A stretch of 64,000 nucleotides of DNA from Sporosarcina sp. JAI121 (GTDB taxonomy: Bacteria > Bacillota > Bacilli > Bacillales_A > Planococcaceae): positions 1,813,136 to 1,877,135 of the forward strand of contig NZ_JACCCL010000001.1 in the NCBI RefSeq assembly GCF_013408665.1, given 5' to 3'. Numbering within the stretch: position 1 is the first letter of the stretch; each line of letters opens with the position of its first letter. Positions 40,005-50,615 of this stretch are shown here, in pieces. The notes under the pieces are model-generated. The model was not told the origin of the DNA. It did not search any database and saw only the letters and a program-made list of their open reading frames with translations. The position numbers and the translations under genes were made by a program.

Positions 40005-40380
40005 ATTCCTTCACATCCTCATGTTCATTATAGCGGATGAGCTTCGACTCTAAAAGAAAAGACTTTTCATATCCAGAATTGAAGGTTATTGAGAAAGTAC
40101 ACTATTATTGTCAGGATTAAGGTTTGCCCATCCTAGACGCTCCGGCTACTCCTTTTAAGGCGCCTCCGCTTGCTACCACTTTTGAGCTTTGCCTACAAAA
40201 AGGCGAGCGTTTCCTCAGTATCATCGAGGGAAGGTCAGCTTTTAATCTCAAAACTCTATAATGATGAGTAGTTATTATCACTATAACGAGGAATAACCAG
40301 CAAAGGCATCTTTTCTATGGTAACCGGAGGTCACTGAAAAACCTACATCATTAAAGTTGGTGAGTAAATCTGATGGAAGT
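40005..40380. other. Non-coding stretch between recJ and repeat copy B
   Basis: I see no credible gene here. At 40134-40182 the sequence (GCTCCGGCT...TTAAGGCGCCTCCGCT) resembles one part of repeat copy A, in the same orientation, and may be a decayed fragment. The rest is AT-rich with only short imperfect palindromes. Confidence 0.5.
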
Positions 40381-40570
40381 AAAATCCCGCCTGTTTTCTG
40401 TATAACCTTTATAGATGAATTCGGTATATTAAGGGGAAACTAGCGTATGCGCCTTACTGGGGTAGCCGAAGTCATAAGACTGACGACGAAGTTGTCTGGC
40501 TTATGGCGGGAGGCATCTCGAAGCGTTTATTATGGGAATTCCATGGCCAGTCTCTATCAGCGGGCTTTTT
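40381..40570 (+). repeat. MITE-like dispersed repeat, copy B
   Basis: This is the second copy of the ~200-bp element, inverted with respect to copy A at 26806-27014. Its ends are imperfect terminal inverted repeats: AAATCCCGCCTG at the left (from about 40382) and the reverse of AAAGCCCGCTG at the right (GCGGGCTTT at 40560-40568). The internal hairpin CATAAGAC...GTCTGGCTTATG is kept. No reading frame of note and no transposase are seen. Confidence 0.8.
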
Positions 40571-40627
40571 CAGTAGCCTGGTTTTTCCTAAGGATATCTT
40601 CGTTTAAACTTATATGAGAAAACTTCA

Positions 40628-40666
40628 CAAAAAATTCTCTTGGCAATACTCCCAAGAGAATCTTTT
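40628..40666 (-). terminator. Terminator after lapA
   Basis: ATTCTCTTGG and CCAAGAGAAT form a perfect stem (40634-40660 region), followed by a T-run on the minus strand, just past the lapA stop. A-T tracts on both sides make it near symmetric. Confidence 0.88.
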
Positions 40667-40671
40667 TCTAA

Positions 40672-41016
40672 TTACACAATTTTATTTTCATTGATTGCCT
40701 CTTGATTGGAAGGCAGCGCCGTATACTTTTGCAGCTCAGCGATTTCGTTCTGTTGTGAAGCTATCGTTAGCTCCTTGCTGGTCATTTCTTTTTGTAGCTC
40801 TTTAATACGGCGGTTTGATTGAAACGAGAGAAACATCGCAATAAGACCGCTGACTGCAGCACCAAGAAGGGCTGAACAAAGAATGACGAGGACCAGTGGC
40901 CATTGTGCAATCCCAAATACATAATTAACTGGAACCGCATCTACGTTGAAAACGGCAAAAACAGCAATAATAATGGCGAATAATAGACCTAGCAGCAAAT
41001 TCCATTGAAGCTTCAT
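40672..41016 (-). CDS. LapA family (DUF1049) membrane protein (YrvD-like)
   Basis: The 114-residue protein has two membrane helices (about 3-23 and 38-62) and a cytoplasmic coiled-coil tail with regular hydrophobic spacing (RRIKELQKEMTSKELTIASQ). This layout is the LapA/DUF1049 family, linked in Gram-negatives to lipopolysaccharide assembly; a Firmicute role is unknown. ATG 41016 has AGGAGC upstream. A strong terminator lies between it and secDF, so it may have its own promoter. Confidence 0.82.
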   Translation of the reverse strand: MKLQWNLLLGLLFAIIIAVFAVFNVDAVPVNYVFGIAQWPLVLVILCSALLGAAVSGLIAMFLSFQSNRRIKELQKEMTSKELTIASQQNEIAELQKYTALPSNQEAINENKIV

Positions 41017-41042
41017 AGGACATTGCTCCTTTCTTGAAAAAA

Positions 41043-41081
41043 TAAAAAAAACAGGGTATACAGTTGATTGTATACCCTGTT
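41043..41081 (-). terminator. Terminator after secDF
   Basis: A perfect 13-bp stem (41050-41062 with 41069-41081), loop GTTGAT, is followed on the minus strand by eight Ts. Confidence 0.92.
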
Positions 41082-41113
41082 CCATGATTATCTGAAACTT
41101 TTCATTATGTGTT

Positions 41114-43384
41114 TTATACGACAGGTTCGTCTGATCCCCATTGTTTCTTCGTATCTTCCACTTTAATGGCACCTTTTTCTTTCATTTCACGTTTTTTCAA
41201 ATCGAACCAGATTTGAGCTGAGATGAAAATCGAAGAATAAGTTCCTGCAAACAATCCGATCAGTAGTGCAATCGAGAATGTCCGAATGGATTCAGCGCCG
41301 AACAACATAAGTGCCACTACGACAAAGATAACAGTGAGAACCGTATTCACCGAACGCCCAAGCGTCTGCCGCAAAGACTTGTTAACGATGTCCGCCAATT
41401 CTTCTTCAGTGTCAATCCGACCACGATGGTTAATATTTTCCCGTATCCGGTCAAATGTGACAATAGTATCGTTAATGGAATAACCGACGATGGTCAATAC
41501 CGCTGCAATGAAAGTGATATCGACTTCCAGACGCAGAATACTGAAAATCGCGACCATGAAGAATGCATCATGGAGAAGCCCTATTATCGATGCAACCCCC
41601 ATTCGCCACTCGAATCGGAAGGCAACATAAATGACTATTCCGATCGCCGCATAGATAAGCGCGTATATTGCATTTTTTGCAAGTTCCTCACCGACTGTTG
41701 GTGAAACAGTCGAGATATTCGGTTCGGAACCGTATTCGGCAGCAAGATCCGCCTTTAACTTATTGACTTCTTCTTGCTTAAACTCATCTTTGTAGCGCAT
41801 GACACCCATATTGCCCGTTTCACCGGAAATGACGATGTCATCTGTCGGGTGCCCTATTTCATCAAGATAAGTAGATATTTCATCTTTCGTCACCGGATGG
41901 TCCGCAAGCACTTCAACACGCGTACCGCTCGAGAAATCGATGCCAAGGTTCAGCTTGAAGATTCCGAGCACTATGACACCACTAATCAGCAATACCGCTG
42001 AAATAACATAGAACTTTTTACGCGTAGCTACGAAATCGAAACGGTCAAATTTCGTTGTAAGTTCCAATGTTTCAACTTTTTCTTCGGCTGGATGTACCCT
42101 CTTTTTCGAAATACCGAACAATGCTGTTTTTCCATCAAACATCCCACTATCGACAAGAAGGCCAAGGAGGATTCGTGATCCCCAAACCGCTGTCAAAAAG
42201 CTGGCTAGAATACTGATGATCAGGATTGTTGCGAACCCTTTAACTGAGCTTGTCCCGAAAATGAACAAGACAACCGCTGCAAGTAAGGTCGTGATATTAG
42301 CGTCAAGAATGGCAGTGAATGATGATTTCGCACCGGCCATGAATGATGTTTTGACGGATTTACCGACACGTAATTCTTCCCGTATCCGTTCATACATCAA
42401 GATATTCGCATCTACCGCCATTCCGACCCCAAGCATGAGTGCCGCAATACCCGGTAGCGTCAGTACACCATTAATGAGCGTAAAGACGAGCAGGATAATG
42501 AAAATATAAATCGATAATGTAATAACAGCCACAAAACCTGGCAAGCGGTAATACACGAGCATGAAGATGAAAATGAGTGCGATACCGATAATTCCCGCGT
42601 AGATTGTTTTGTTGAGGGCTTGTTCACCAAACTGTGCGCCTATAGATGTGGAATAGACCTCTTCAAGATGAACCGGTAGAGCCCCTGCATTCAAAATCCC
42701 CGCAAGATTCTTCGTCTCTTCCACAGTGAAAGAACCCGAAATTTCAACATCAGAAGAGTTGATTGGATTTTTCACATAAGGGGCAGAAACGAATTTCGGC
42801 TTCTCTTTGCCTATTTCCTCTCTGAAGGAGTCTTCACCTTCTATGAAATCAAGCCAGATGACCATGACGTTTTCTGGTGCTTTCTGTGCAATCTGTGTTG
42901 TCACTTCGCCGAATTTAGTCGGCGACTTCATCTCAAGCGTAACAACGGGATTGTTATTCTCCCCAAAGTTCGCTTTCGCTTTTCCTTCCTTCAAGTCGTT
43001 TCCGTCGAGAAGAAGATTGTCATCAGCATCTCTGAAAGTCAGATTCGCCTGTGTAGAAAGGAGTTCCCGTGCTGATTCCTGATCCTCTACCCCAGCAAGC
43101 TGGACCCGAATCCGGTTACCCGATTCAATTTGGATACTCGGTTCACTTACCCCGAGTACGTCGATCCGGTTGGAAAGAGCATTCGCTGTATCTTTCACCA
43201 TTTCTTCTGTTACTTTTGGACCGTCTTTTTTCAAAGGTTCAACTTGGTAAAGGACCTCAAAACCGCCTTGAAGGTCAAGACCCAATTTCACGTCTTTCAC
43301 TATCGGATTTGCGGTTTTCCCAATCGTTAAGCCTAGTACAACGATCAATAAGAAGAACGCAATAATCCGTCCACTTCTTTTCAT
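41114..43384 (-). CDS. secDF: Fused protein-export membrane protein SecDF
   Basis: SecDF uses proton flow to help pull proteins out of the SecYEG channel. The 756-residue fusion has SecD (1-about 430) with the first helix, the LGLDLQGGFEVLYQV signature and five more helices, and SecF (about 445-756) with LGIDFSSGTRVEV and IGYSINDTIVTFDRIREN. Twelve membrane helices are expected. A single fused gene is usual for Bacillus relatives. Confidence 0.96.
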   Translation of the reverse strand: MKRSGRIIAFFLLIVVLGLTIGKTANPIVKDVKLGLDLQGGFEVLYQVEPLKKDGPKVTEEMVKDTANALSNRIDVLGVSEPSIQIESGNRIRVQLAGVEDQESARELLSTQANLTFRDADDNLLLDGNDLKEGKAKANFGENNNPVVTLEMKSPTKFGEVTTQIAQKAPENVMVIWLDFIEGEDSFREEIGKEKPKFVSAPYVKNPINSSDVEISGSFTVEETKNLAGILNAGALPVHLEEVYSTSIGAQFGEQALNKTIYAGIIGIALIFIFMLVYYRLPGFVAVITLSIYIFIILLVFTLINGVLTLPGIAALMLGVGMAVDANILMYERIREELRVGKSVKTSFMAGAKSSFTAILDANITTLLAAVVLFIFGTSSVKGFATILIISILASFLTAVWGSRILLGLLVDSGMFDGKTALFGISKKRVHPAEEKVETLELTTKFDRFDFVATRKKFYVISAVLLISGVIVLGIFKLNLGIDFSSGTRVEVLADHPVTKDEISTYLDEIGHPTDDIVISGETGNMGVMRYKDEFKQEEVNKLKADLAAEYGSEPNISTVSPTVGEELAKNAIYALIYAAIGIVIYVAFRFEWRMGVASIIGLLHDAFFMVAIFSILRLEVDITFIAAVLTIVGYSINDTIVTFDRIRENINHRGRIDTEEELADIVNKSLRQTLGRSVNTVLTVIFVVVALMLFGAESIRTFSIALLIGLFAGTYSSIFISAQIWFDLKKREMKEKGAIKVEDTKKQWGSDEPVV

Positions 43385-43564
43385 AATTCTATTTCCCCCT
43401 CTAAATATGGAGTGTAGCTGTACGGCCTTTTTCTATGTACATACTCCGAGAATAGCTGCAGCGCCCGTTCAACAACTTGGCGCTGAAGACTACACAATCA
43501 AAAACACATTACATCCATTATGAAACACGGTCATTCATGTGTCAAATGGACATGTATCAATCTA

Positions 43565-43885
43565 TCATACCTCATCTTTCGATTTGTGTGGTGTCAGTAA
43601 GGTTTGAAGTTCTTCTCTATTTAGATTGGAAAACCAGTTTGAGCCGCGCTGTTCTTCAATTTGTGTAAATGTCATAAATTCTGCGGGTGAGATTTTAAGG
43701 ATTCCATTCGCAATTTCATGCATCCCCATTGTATCGACATCTTTCTTACGCCATTTTTTCCGGACACAAAATGTCCAAATGTCCTCTTCGGTCACTGTCG
43801 TATAGCCGTACAGATGAAATTCGGTCTTTTTGCTTTCAATTGCAGGCAGCATCTGGTTGAACAGTTGTCCGAATTGTATAACCAT
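43565..43885 (-). CDS. comN: ComN, post-transcriptional regulator (YrzD)
   Basis: This 106-residue protein has the ComN/Post_transcrip_reg pattern: EFHLYGYTTVTEEDIWTFC and WRKKDV near the middle. B. subtilis ComN promotes accumulation of comE mRNA, and the comE operon is at 374-3971 here. ATG 43885 has GGAAGGGAAG upstream; the longer frame to 43933 is not needed. It diverges from spoVB. Confidence 0.85.
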   Translation of the reverse strand: MVIQFGQLFNQMLPAIESKKTEFHLYGYTTVTEEDIWTFCVRKKWRKKDVDTMGMHEIANGILKISPAEFMTFTQIEEQRGSNWFSNLNREELQTLLTPHKSKDEV

Positions 43886-43908
43886 CGTTTTTCTTCCCTT
43901 CCTGGACA

Positions 43909-43938
43909 GTCGTAAGTACGTTTCTTTCCGCATACGTT
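43909..43938 (+). promoter_or_regulatory. Sigma-E-type promoter candidate for spoVB
   Basis: GTCGTAAG (43909-43916), 14 bases and CATACGTT (43931-43938) resemble sigma-E elements. B. subtilis spoVB is expressed by sigma-E. The match at -35 is partial. Confidence 0.45.
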
Positions 43939-43981
43939 TAGTGTATATGAAATGACCGGAATTGAGAAGGAGTTGTTTAAT

Positions 43982-45502
43982 TTGTCTTCATTCATCCGCG
44001 GAACTGTCGTCTTGATGGTTGCTGTTTTCCTATCCAAACTTTTAGGATTCGTCTTCCGGATCCAATTCATGCGGATTGCAGGTGAAGAGGCGGTCGGTAT
44101 CTATATGACCGCTTATCCCGCTTTCATCTTCTTTCTGTCACTTGTCCAGCTAGGTGTACCGATTGCCGTTGCAAAAGTAATTGCTGAACTTGAAGCGAAA
44201 GGGCAATCCGTAAAAATCCCTTCTCTCATGAAGACCGCTACCTTCATCACCATTTTGACAGGGGTAGTTTTCCTCCCATCCGCAATCTTATTTGTTCCTT
44301 ATTTATCAGAGACACTACTTGGTAATGCTGCGTCTTCGATGACGCTATATGTAGGAATTGCAATCGTCCCCATCGCTGCCATTGGCGGCTTGATCCGCGG
44401 ATACTTTCAAGGTATCGCACGAATCGAGGAAACAGCATGGTCGCAAATCATTGAACAATTATGTCGGATCATGCTTATTACATGGCTTCTGCCTTATCTT
44501 CTCGTCTCCGATAATACAGCTATGAACGCCGCTTACGCGATGGGTATTACGCTAATCGCAGAAATGCTATCTGTCCTTTATTTACTATTCAAATATAGAC
44601 AACAGAAGAAACGTGGACCTAAACAGAAGGAAAAACAAAAGCGCTATCCGATGGAGCCTCTTCTGGCCATCGCTCTACCGTCATCAGGCAGTCGGTTATT
44701 CGGTACATTCACTTGGTTTCTTGAACCTATTATTTTTCTTCGTGCTCTTGCATTTTCCGGAATTTCAGCTATGGCCGCCACATCGTTATATGGAATAATA
44801 TCCGGGGTGCTCGTGCCGTTGCTTCTATTTCCCTCATTCATTCCGTATGCATTATCTGTTGTCTTGGTTCCCGCTGTCAGCGGGGCGGTTGCATCGAATA
44901 ATACGAGCAAGCTTAAAGAGCGGATTCATCTGTCCCTCCGCTTATCCGCTTTGACAGGAACGTTTGCGGCGGCAGTATTTTTCGTCCATGGAGAAGAACT
45001 TGCCGAAAAGCTTTTCCACGTTAGCCAGGGTGCGTCATATATGACTTTGTTGGCCCCCGTTTTCTTCTTTTATTATATCCAGGGCCCGCTCTACTCTATT
45101 TTACAGGCGACGGGAGACGCCAAGGCGGGAATGATGAACTCCGTCTACGGTGGTATAGCCAAACTGGGAGTCATGTTCGTCCTGGCTTCCCAGCCCGGGC
45201 TACAGGTGACAGGGGCTGTCCTGGCAATAGGCTTTGGTGTGCTTGTGACGTCTTTCCTTCATATTGCGACGCTTCGGAAAAACAAGTCGACGGCTACCGG
45301 TTTCACTATATTCGCTTTGCCATATGCCTCCTTTATCATGACTTGTATCATGCGACCGATTTTCATTCCTATCGGTGATTTTGGATTATTGATGGAATGT
45401 ACGATCACAACCCTCTTCCTATTCGTTATCCTAATTTTGACGGGTCAAGTGAAAAAAAGCGATTTATTCCTGTTCAAGAAACTTCTGAAAAGTTATAAAT
45501 AG
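43982..45502 (+). CDS. spoVB: SpoVB, stage V sporulation MOP/MATE-family flippase
   Basis: SpoVB is needed for spore cortex peptidoglycan and belongs to the polysaccharide/lipid II flippase group. The 506-residue protein has about 14 membrane helices and family segments ILRGYFQG-like 'LIRGYFQGIARIEE', 'PSSGSRLFGTFTWFLEPI' and 'FFYYIQGPLYSILQATG'. The start is TTG 43982 because AAGGAG lies nine bases upstream; ATG 43952 would also be in frame. Its end overlaps the end of the convergent DUF421 gene by ten bases. Confidence 0.92.
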   Translation: MSSFIRGTVVLMVAVFLSKLLGFVFRIQFMRIAGEEAVGIYMTAYPAFIFFLSLVQLGVPIAVAKVIAELEAKGQSVKIPSLMKTATFITILTGVVFLPSAILFVPYLSETLLGNAASSMTLYVGIAIVPIAAIGGLIRGYFQGIARIEETAWSQIIEQLCRIMLITWLLPYLLVSDNTAMNAAYAMGITLIAEMLSVLYLLFKYRQQKKRGPKQKEKQKRYPMEPLLAIALPSSGSRLFGTFTWFLEPIIFLRALAFSGISAMAATSLYGIISGVLVPLLLFPSFIPYALSVVLVPAVSGAVASNNTSKLKERIHLSLRLSALTGTFAAAVFFVHGEELAEKLFHVSQGASYMTLLAPVFFFYYIQGPLYSILQATGDAKAGMMNSVYGGIAKLGVMFVLASQPGLQVTGAVLAIGFGVLVTSFLHIATLRKNKSTATGFTIFALPYASFIMTCIMRPIFIPIGDFGLLMECTITTLFLFVILILTGQVKKSDLFLFKKLLKSYK

Positions 45503-46134
45503 TCATTTTTCAGCTGAAACTTCAGTTCATCATTTTCAAATGAACAATAGAAAATTTGTTCAATTTCATTCACTCCGAGTTGCTGCAATCCTTTTATCAG
45601 CCATTCATCCGTTTTTCCAATGAGTTCCAAATGCCTGGTTTGAATAATACCATCGGAAATAAGTGAAAGTACCGGTTGGACATCATCGTGTTTGAAGACG
45701 GACAAATTTCCCGATGGTTCCAAATAGGCAAAAGAGACTTCATGGACTGAGCCAATCTGCTGCTCACGGAGTTGCTGGAACAAATCATCGAGATTGTAAC
45801 GCTGTTTCCGCATTTCTTGCTCCAATATTACACCGTTCCTAATGATAAGTGCCGGTTCACCGTCGACTATGTCTCTGAACCTCTTGGATTTCAATGAAAA
45901 ATAAGAAGAAATCACTTGAATAACGAGTAAGATAAGCATCGGTACGACGGATTGAATTAATTTTTTATCAGGGGAATCGAGTGCAAATGCTGCAACTTCC
46001 GCCATGATGACGAAGACTACAATGTCAATAACCCCAAGCTCGCCGACTTCCCGTTTCCCCATAATCCGCAAGATGATTAAAATGAGTATGTAAAGAAACA
46101 CAGTTCGGAAACTGATGATAAGCAAGTCAGTCAC
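45493..46134 (-). CDS. DUF421 membrane protein (YetF/YrbG family)
   Basis: The 213-residue protein has three N-terminal membrane helices and a soluble C-terminal YetF-type domain. Family signatures are LRIMGKREVGELGVIDIVV near 22 and GEPALIIRNGVI near 95, followed by DLFQQLREQQI. B. subtilis has the relative yrbG beside spoVB. Relatives have been tied to spore germination; the role here is unknown. The 3' end overlaps spoVB. Confidence 0.9.
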   Translation of the reverse strand: MTDLLIISFRTVFLYILILIILRIMGKREVGELGVIDIVVFVIMAEVAAFALDSPDKKLIQSVVPMLILLVIQVISSYFSLKSKRFRDIVDGEPALIIRNGVILEQEMRKQRYNLDDLFQQLREQQIGSVHEVSFAYLEPSGNLSVFKHDDVQPVLSLISDGIIQTRHLELIGKTDEWLIKGLQQLGVNEIEQIFYCSFENDELKFQLKNDYL

Positions 46135-46202
46135 AAAGATTCACCCCTTTTTAAATTAGGATGCCCTTTACGGTTCTGCTTATATACATTTTCAATAGAG
46201 AA

Positions 46203-46252
46203 AAGAGGCGATTGGCTGAACGGGAAAATTCCCGCCTAGCCAATCGCCTCTT
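46203..46252 (-). terminator. Terminator after yajC
   Basis: GAGGCGATTGGCT (46205-46217) pairs with AGCCAATCGCCTC (46238-46250), with an inner CGGG/CCCG stem. T-rich sequence follows on the minus strand. It ends the ruvA-ruvB-queA-tgt-yajC operon. Confidence 0.85.
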
Positions 46253-46268
46253 CTTCTTTCTTCAATAC

Positions 46269-46535
46269 TTAAATTGATTGCGTTACACGTCCTACTGCTT
46301 GTCTGTCGAACTGTAGCGTTGTACCTTCAGAAACTTTAAGGAAAACTGATGAATCATCGACAGCATCAATTGTGCCATGAATTCCACCGATTGTAATGAC
46401 CTTATCTCCACGTTTCAAATCTGATTGCATCTGTCTCGTCGCTTTCTGTTTCTTTTGCGCCGGTCTGATAAGTAAGAACCACATCACTGCGAACATCGCA
46501 ACGAAAGGTAATAGTTGAACTAATCCACCACTCAT
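46269..46535 (-). CDS. yajC: Preprotein translocase subunit YajC
   Basis: The 88-residue protein has one N-terminal membrane helix and the conserved LIRPAQKKQKA segment, then a small soluble domain with GDKVITIGGIHG. YajC is an accessory of the Sec channel with SecDF. It follows tgt, as yrbF does in B. subtilis. Confidence 0.95.
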   Translation of the reverse strand: MSGGLVQLLPFVAMFAVMWFLLIRPAQKKQKATRQMQSDLKRGDKVITIGGIHGTIDAVDDSSVFLKVSEGTTLQFDRQAVGRVTQSI

Positions 46536-46575
46536 TTATATATCCCCCCTTCAATCAAGATTCATTATACAAGAT

Positions 46576-48766
<2,191 letters not shown>

Positions 48767-48795
48767 TGTTCATATATTCTCCCTTTATAAGTAAG

Positions 48796-49806
48796 TTAGA
48801 AATCATTATGCTTAGGCATCTCATATCCGAAATGTCCGTACGCGAGATGTGTCGCAATACGTCCGCGTGGTGTCCGCTGGATAAAACCGATTTGGAGAAG
48901 ATATGGCTCATAGACATCCTCAATCGTCACCGACTCTTCGCCAATGCTAGCGGAGATCGTATCAATTCCAACAGGTCCGCCACGAAAGCGTTCGATCATC
49001 CCGGTAATCAGCTTATGGTCAATATGATCGAGGCCATGTGAATCGACTTGTAGCATTTCCAGTGCTTCATTAGCCATGTCCATCGTAATGCTGCCGTTGC
49101 CCCTAACTTGCGCGTAATCACGAACACGCCGTAGCAGTCGGTTCGCAATACGCGGTGTCCCCCGGGAACGGCGTGCGATTTCCACTGCAGCCTGATGGTC
49201 GATTGCCACTTCGAAGAGACCTGCACTACGAACGACGATTTCCTTTAGCGGTTCTACATCGTAGTACTCAAGCCGAAGCGGAACACCGAACCTATCCCGT
49301 AGCGGCGCTGATAATGCCCCTGCGCGAGTTGTCGCGCCAATCAATGTGAATGGCGGCAAATCAAGCCGGATGGACCGTGCAGAAGGACCTTTTCCAACAA
49401 CGATATCAAGACAGAAATCTTCCATTGCCGGATACAGCACTTCTTCTATCGCACGGTTCAGTCTGTGGATTTCATCGATGAACAGCACATCTCCCGGTTC
49501 CAAAGAGGATACTACCGCAGCAAGATCGCCGGGACGTTCAATCGCAGGCCCGCTGGTCATACGAATGTTGACGTCCATTTCGTTGGCAATAACAGTTGCA
49601 AGTGTCGTCTTCCCGAGACCCGGTGGCCCGTATAATAAGACATGATCTAAACTTTCGTTGCGCCCTTTCGCCGCTTCGATGAAAATACCGAGGTTTTCCT
49701 TCACTTTTTCCTGTCCGATATACTGGTTCAGGAATTGCGGTCTGAGCGATTGTTCGAAGCGCTCATCGAAATCCGATACTTCACCTGAAATCACACGTTC
49801 CTCCAT
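48796..49806 (-). CDS. ruvB: Holliday junction branch-migration ATPase RuvB
   Basis: RuvB is the hexameric AAA+ motor that moves Holliday junctions with RuvA. The 336 residues include [11 protein letters not shown] (about 60-70), Walker B DEIHRL, sensor GATTRAG and the winged helix with [10 protein letters not shown] at the end. It lies 29 bases after ruvA. Confidence 0.97.
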   Translation of the reverse strand: MEERVISGEVSDFDERFEQSLRPQFLNQYIGQEKVKENLGIFIEAAKGRNESLDHVLLYGPPGLGKTTLATVIANEMDVNIRMTSGPAIERPGDLAAVVSSLEPGDVLFIDEIHRLNRAIEEVLYPAMEDFCLDIVVGKGPSARSIRLDLPPFTLIGATTRAGALSAPLRDRFGVPLRLEYYDVEPLKEIVVRSAGLFEVAIDHQAAVEIARRSRGTPRIANRLLRRVRDYAQVRGNGSITMDMANEALEMLQVDSHGLDHIDHKLITGMIERFRGGPVGIDTISASIGEESVTIEDVYEPYLLQIGFIQRTPRGRIATHLAYGHFGYEMPKHNDF

Positions 49807-49835
49807 CGTCCGCCCCCCTCTCCGTTATCAAATGA

Positions 49836-50441
49836 TCAATTCTGTTTCAACAATAACTTAAGTGCCATTTTCATGTAACCTTCAGTATCATGTTCTTCTT
49901 TTTCCAATTTAGGCTTTACCTTTGTCAATTCCCGCTGTGAATAGCCAAGCGCTTCCAGAGCTAGAACCGCTTCGTCAAGCGCGCCATTTTCAGCCATTGT
50001 CAGAAGGTTGGCATCATCTTCCGGCATATCCATTGCATTGAATAAATCATACAATTTGCCTTTCAAATCGAGGATCATCTGACGCGCCGTCTTTTTCCCG
50101 ACACCCGGGAATTGGACAAGAAACGTCTCATCCTCCCGTTCGATTGCACCGATCACTTGCGAAGGAATTCCGCTTGCAAGTATGGCTAGCGCACCTTTTG
50201 GACCGATACCTGATACAGTGATCAGCTTTTTAAACAGTTCCCGCTGTTCAAGTGATTTGAAGCCAAGAAGCAATTGGATATCTTCACGGACATGCAAATA
50301 AGTGAACACTTGCTGAATGTGTTCCGTTTTATGAAAAGCATATGGATTCGGCGTCATGATAAGCCAGCCGATACCCCCCTGCTCGAGTGTGATGTGTTCA
50401 GGTGTCACACGTGTGACTTGCCCTTTTATGTAATCGTACAC
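49836..50441 (-). CDS. ruvA: Holliday junction-binding protein RuvA
   Basis: RuvA binds the four-way junction and loads RuvB. The 201-residue protein has the OB domain (MYDYIKGQVTRV), two HhH motifs (VSGIGPKGALAIL and FPGVGKKTARQMI) and a C-terminal RuvB-binding helix bundle. It is the first gene of the ruvA-ruvB-queA-tgt-yajC operon. No ruvC is present, as is usual for Firmicutes. Confidence 0.97.
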   Translation of the reverse strand: MYDYIKGQVTRVTPEHITLEQGGIGWLIMTPNPYAFHKTEHIQQVFTYLHVREDIQLLLGFKSLEQRELFKKLITVSGIGPKGALAILASGIPSQVIGAIEREDETFLVQFPGVGKKTARQMILDLKGKLYDLFNAMDMPEDDANLLTMAENGALDEAVLALEALGYSQRELTKVKPKLEKEEHDTEGYMKMALKLLLKQN

Positions 50442-50468
50442 AGTTCTCTCCCCCTATATATAGTACCG

Positions 50469-50477
50469 ATTATACCA
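50469..50477 (-). promoter_or_regulatory. Extended -10 promoter for ruvA operon
   Basis: TGGTATAAT on the minus strand lies about 28 bases before ruvA. The -35 position is not consensus. Confidence 0.6.
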
Positions 50478-50512
50478 TACGAACGCATTTTCCACCTTAT
50501 GAGGAGGTGGCC

Positions 50513-50546
50513 AACAAAGAAAAGATGGCCGCTTTATCGGCGGCCA
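50513..50546 (-). terminator. Terminator after the KinB-like kinase gene
   Basis: TGGCCGC (50526-50532) and GCGGCCA (50540-50546) form a 7-bp GC stem; the minus strand then reads TCTTTTCTTTGTT. Confidence 0.75.
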
Positions 50547-50615
50547 CCGGTCATTTCCTCGTTATTGAGTGCATGCTATGTATCATAGCAACTACCCCTC
50601 AATTTTTCAATGGAG

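Noticed and set aside
40005..40671. Search for tRNA genes or a pseudogene in the largest gap
   Set aside because: No cloverleaf with a GTTCGA-type arm and no extended homologous frame was found; repeat DNA and a terminator explain about half of the gap.
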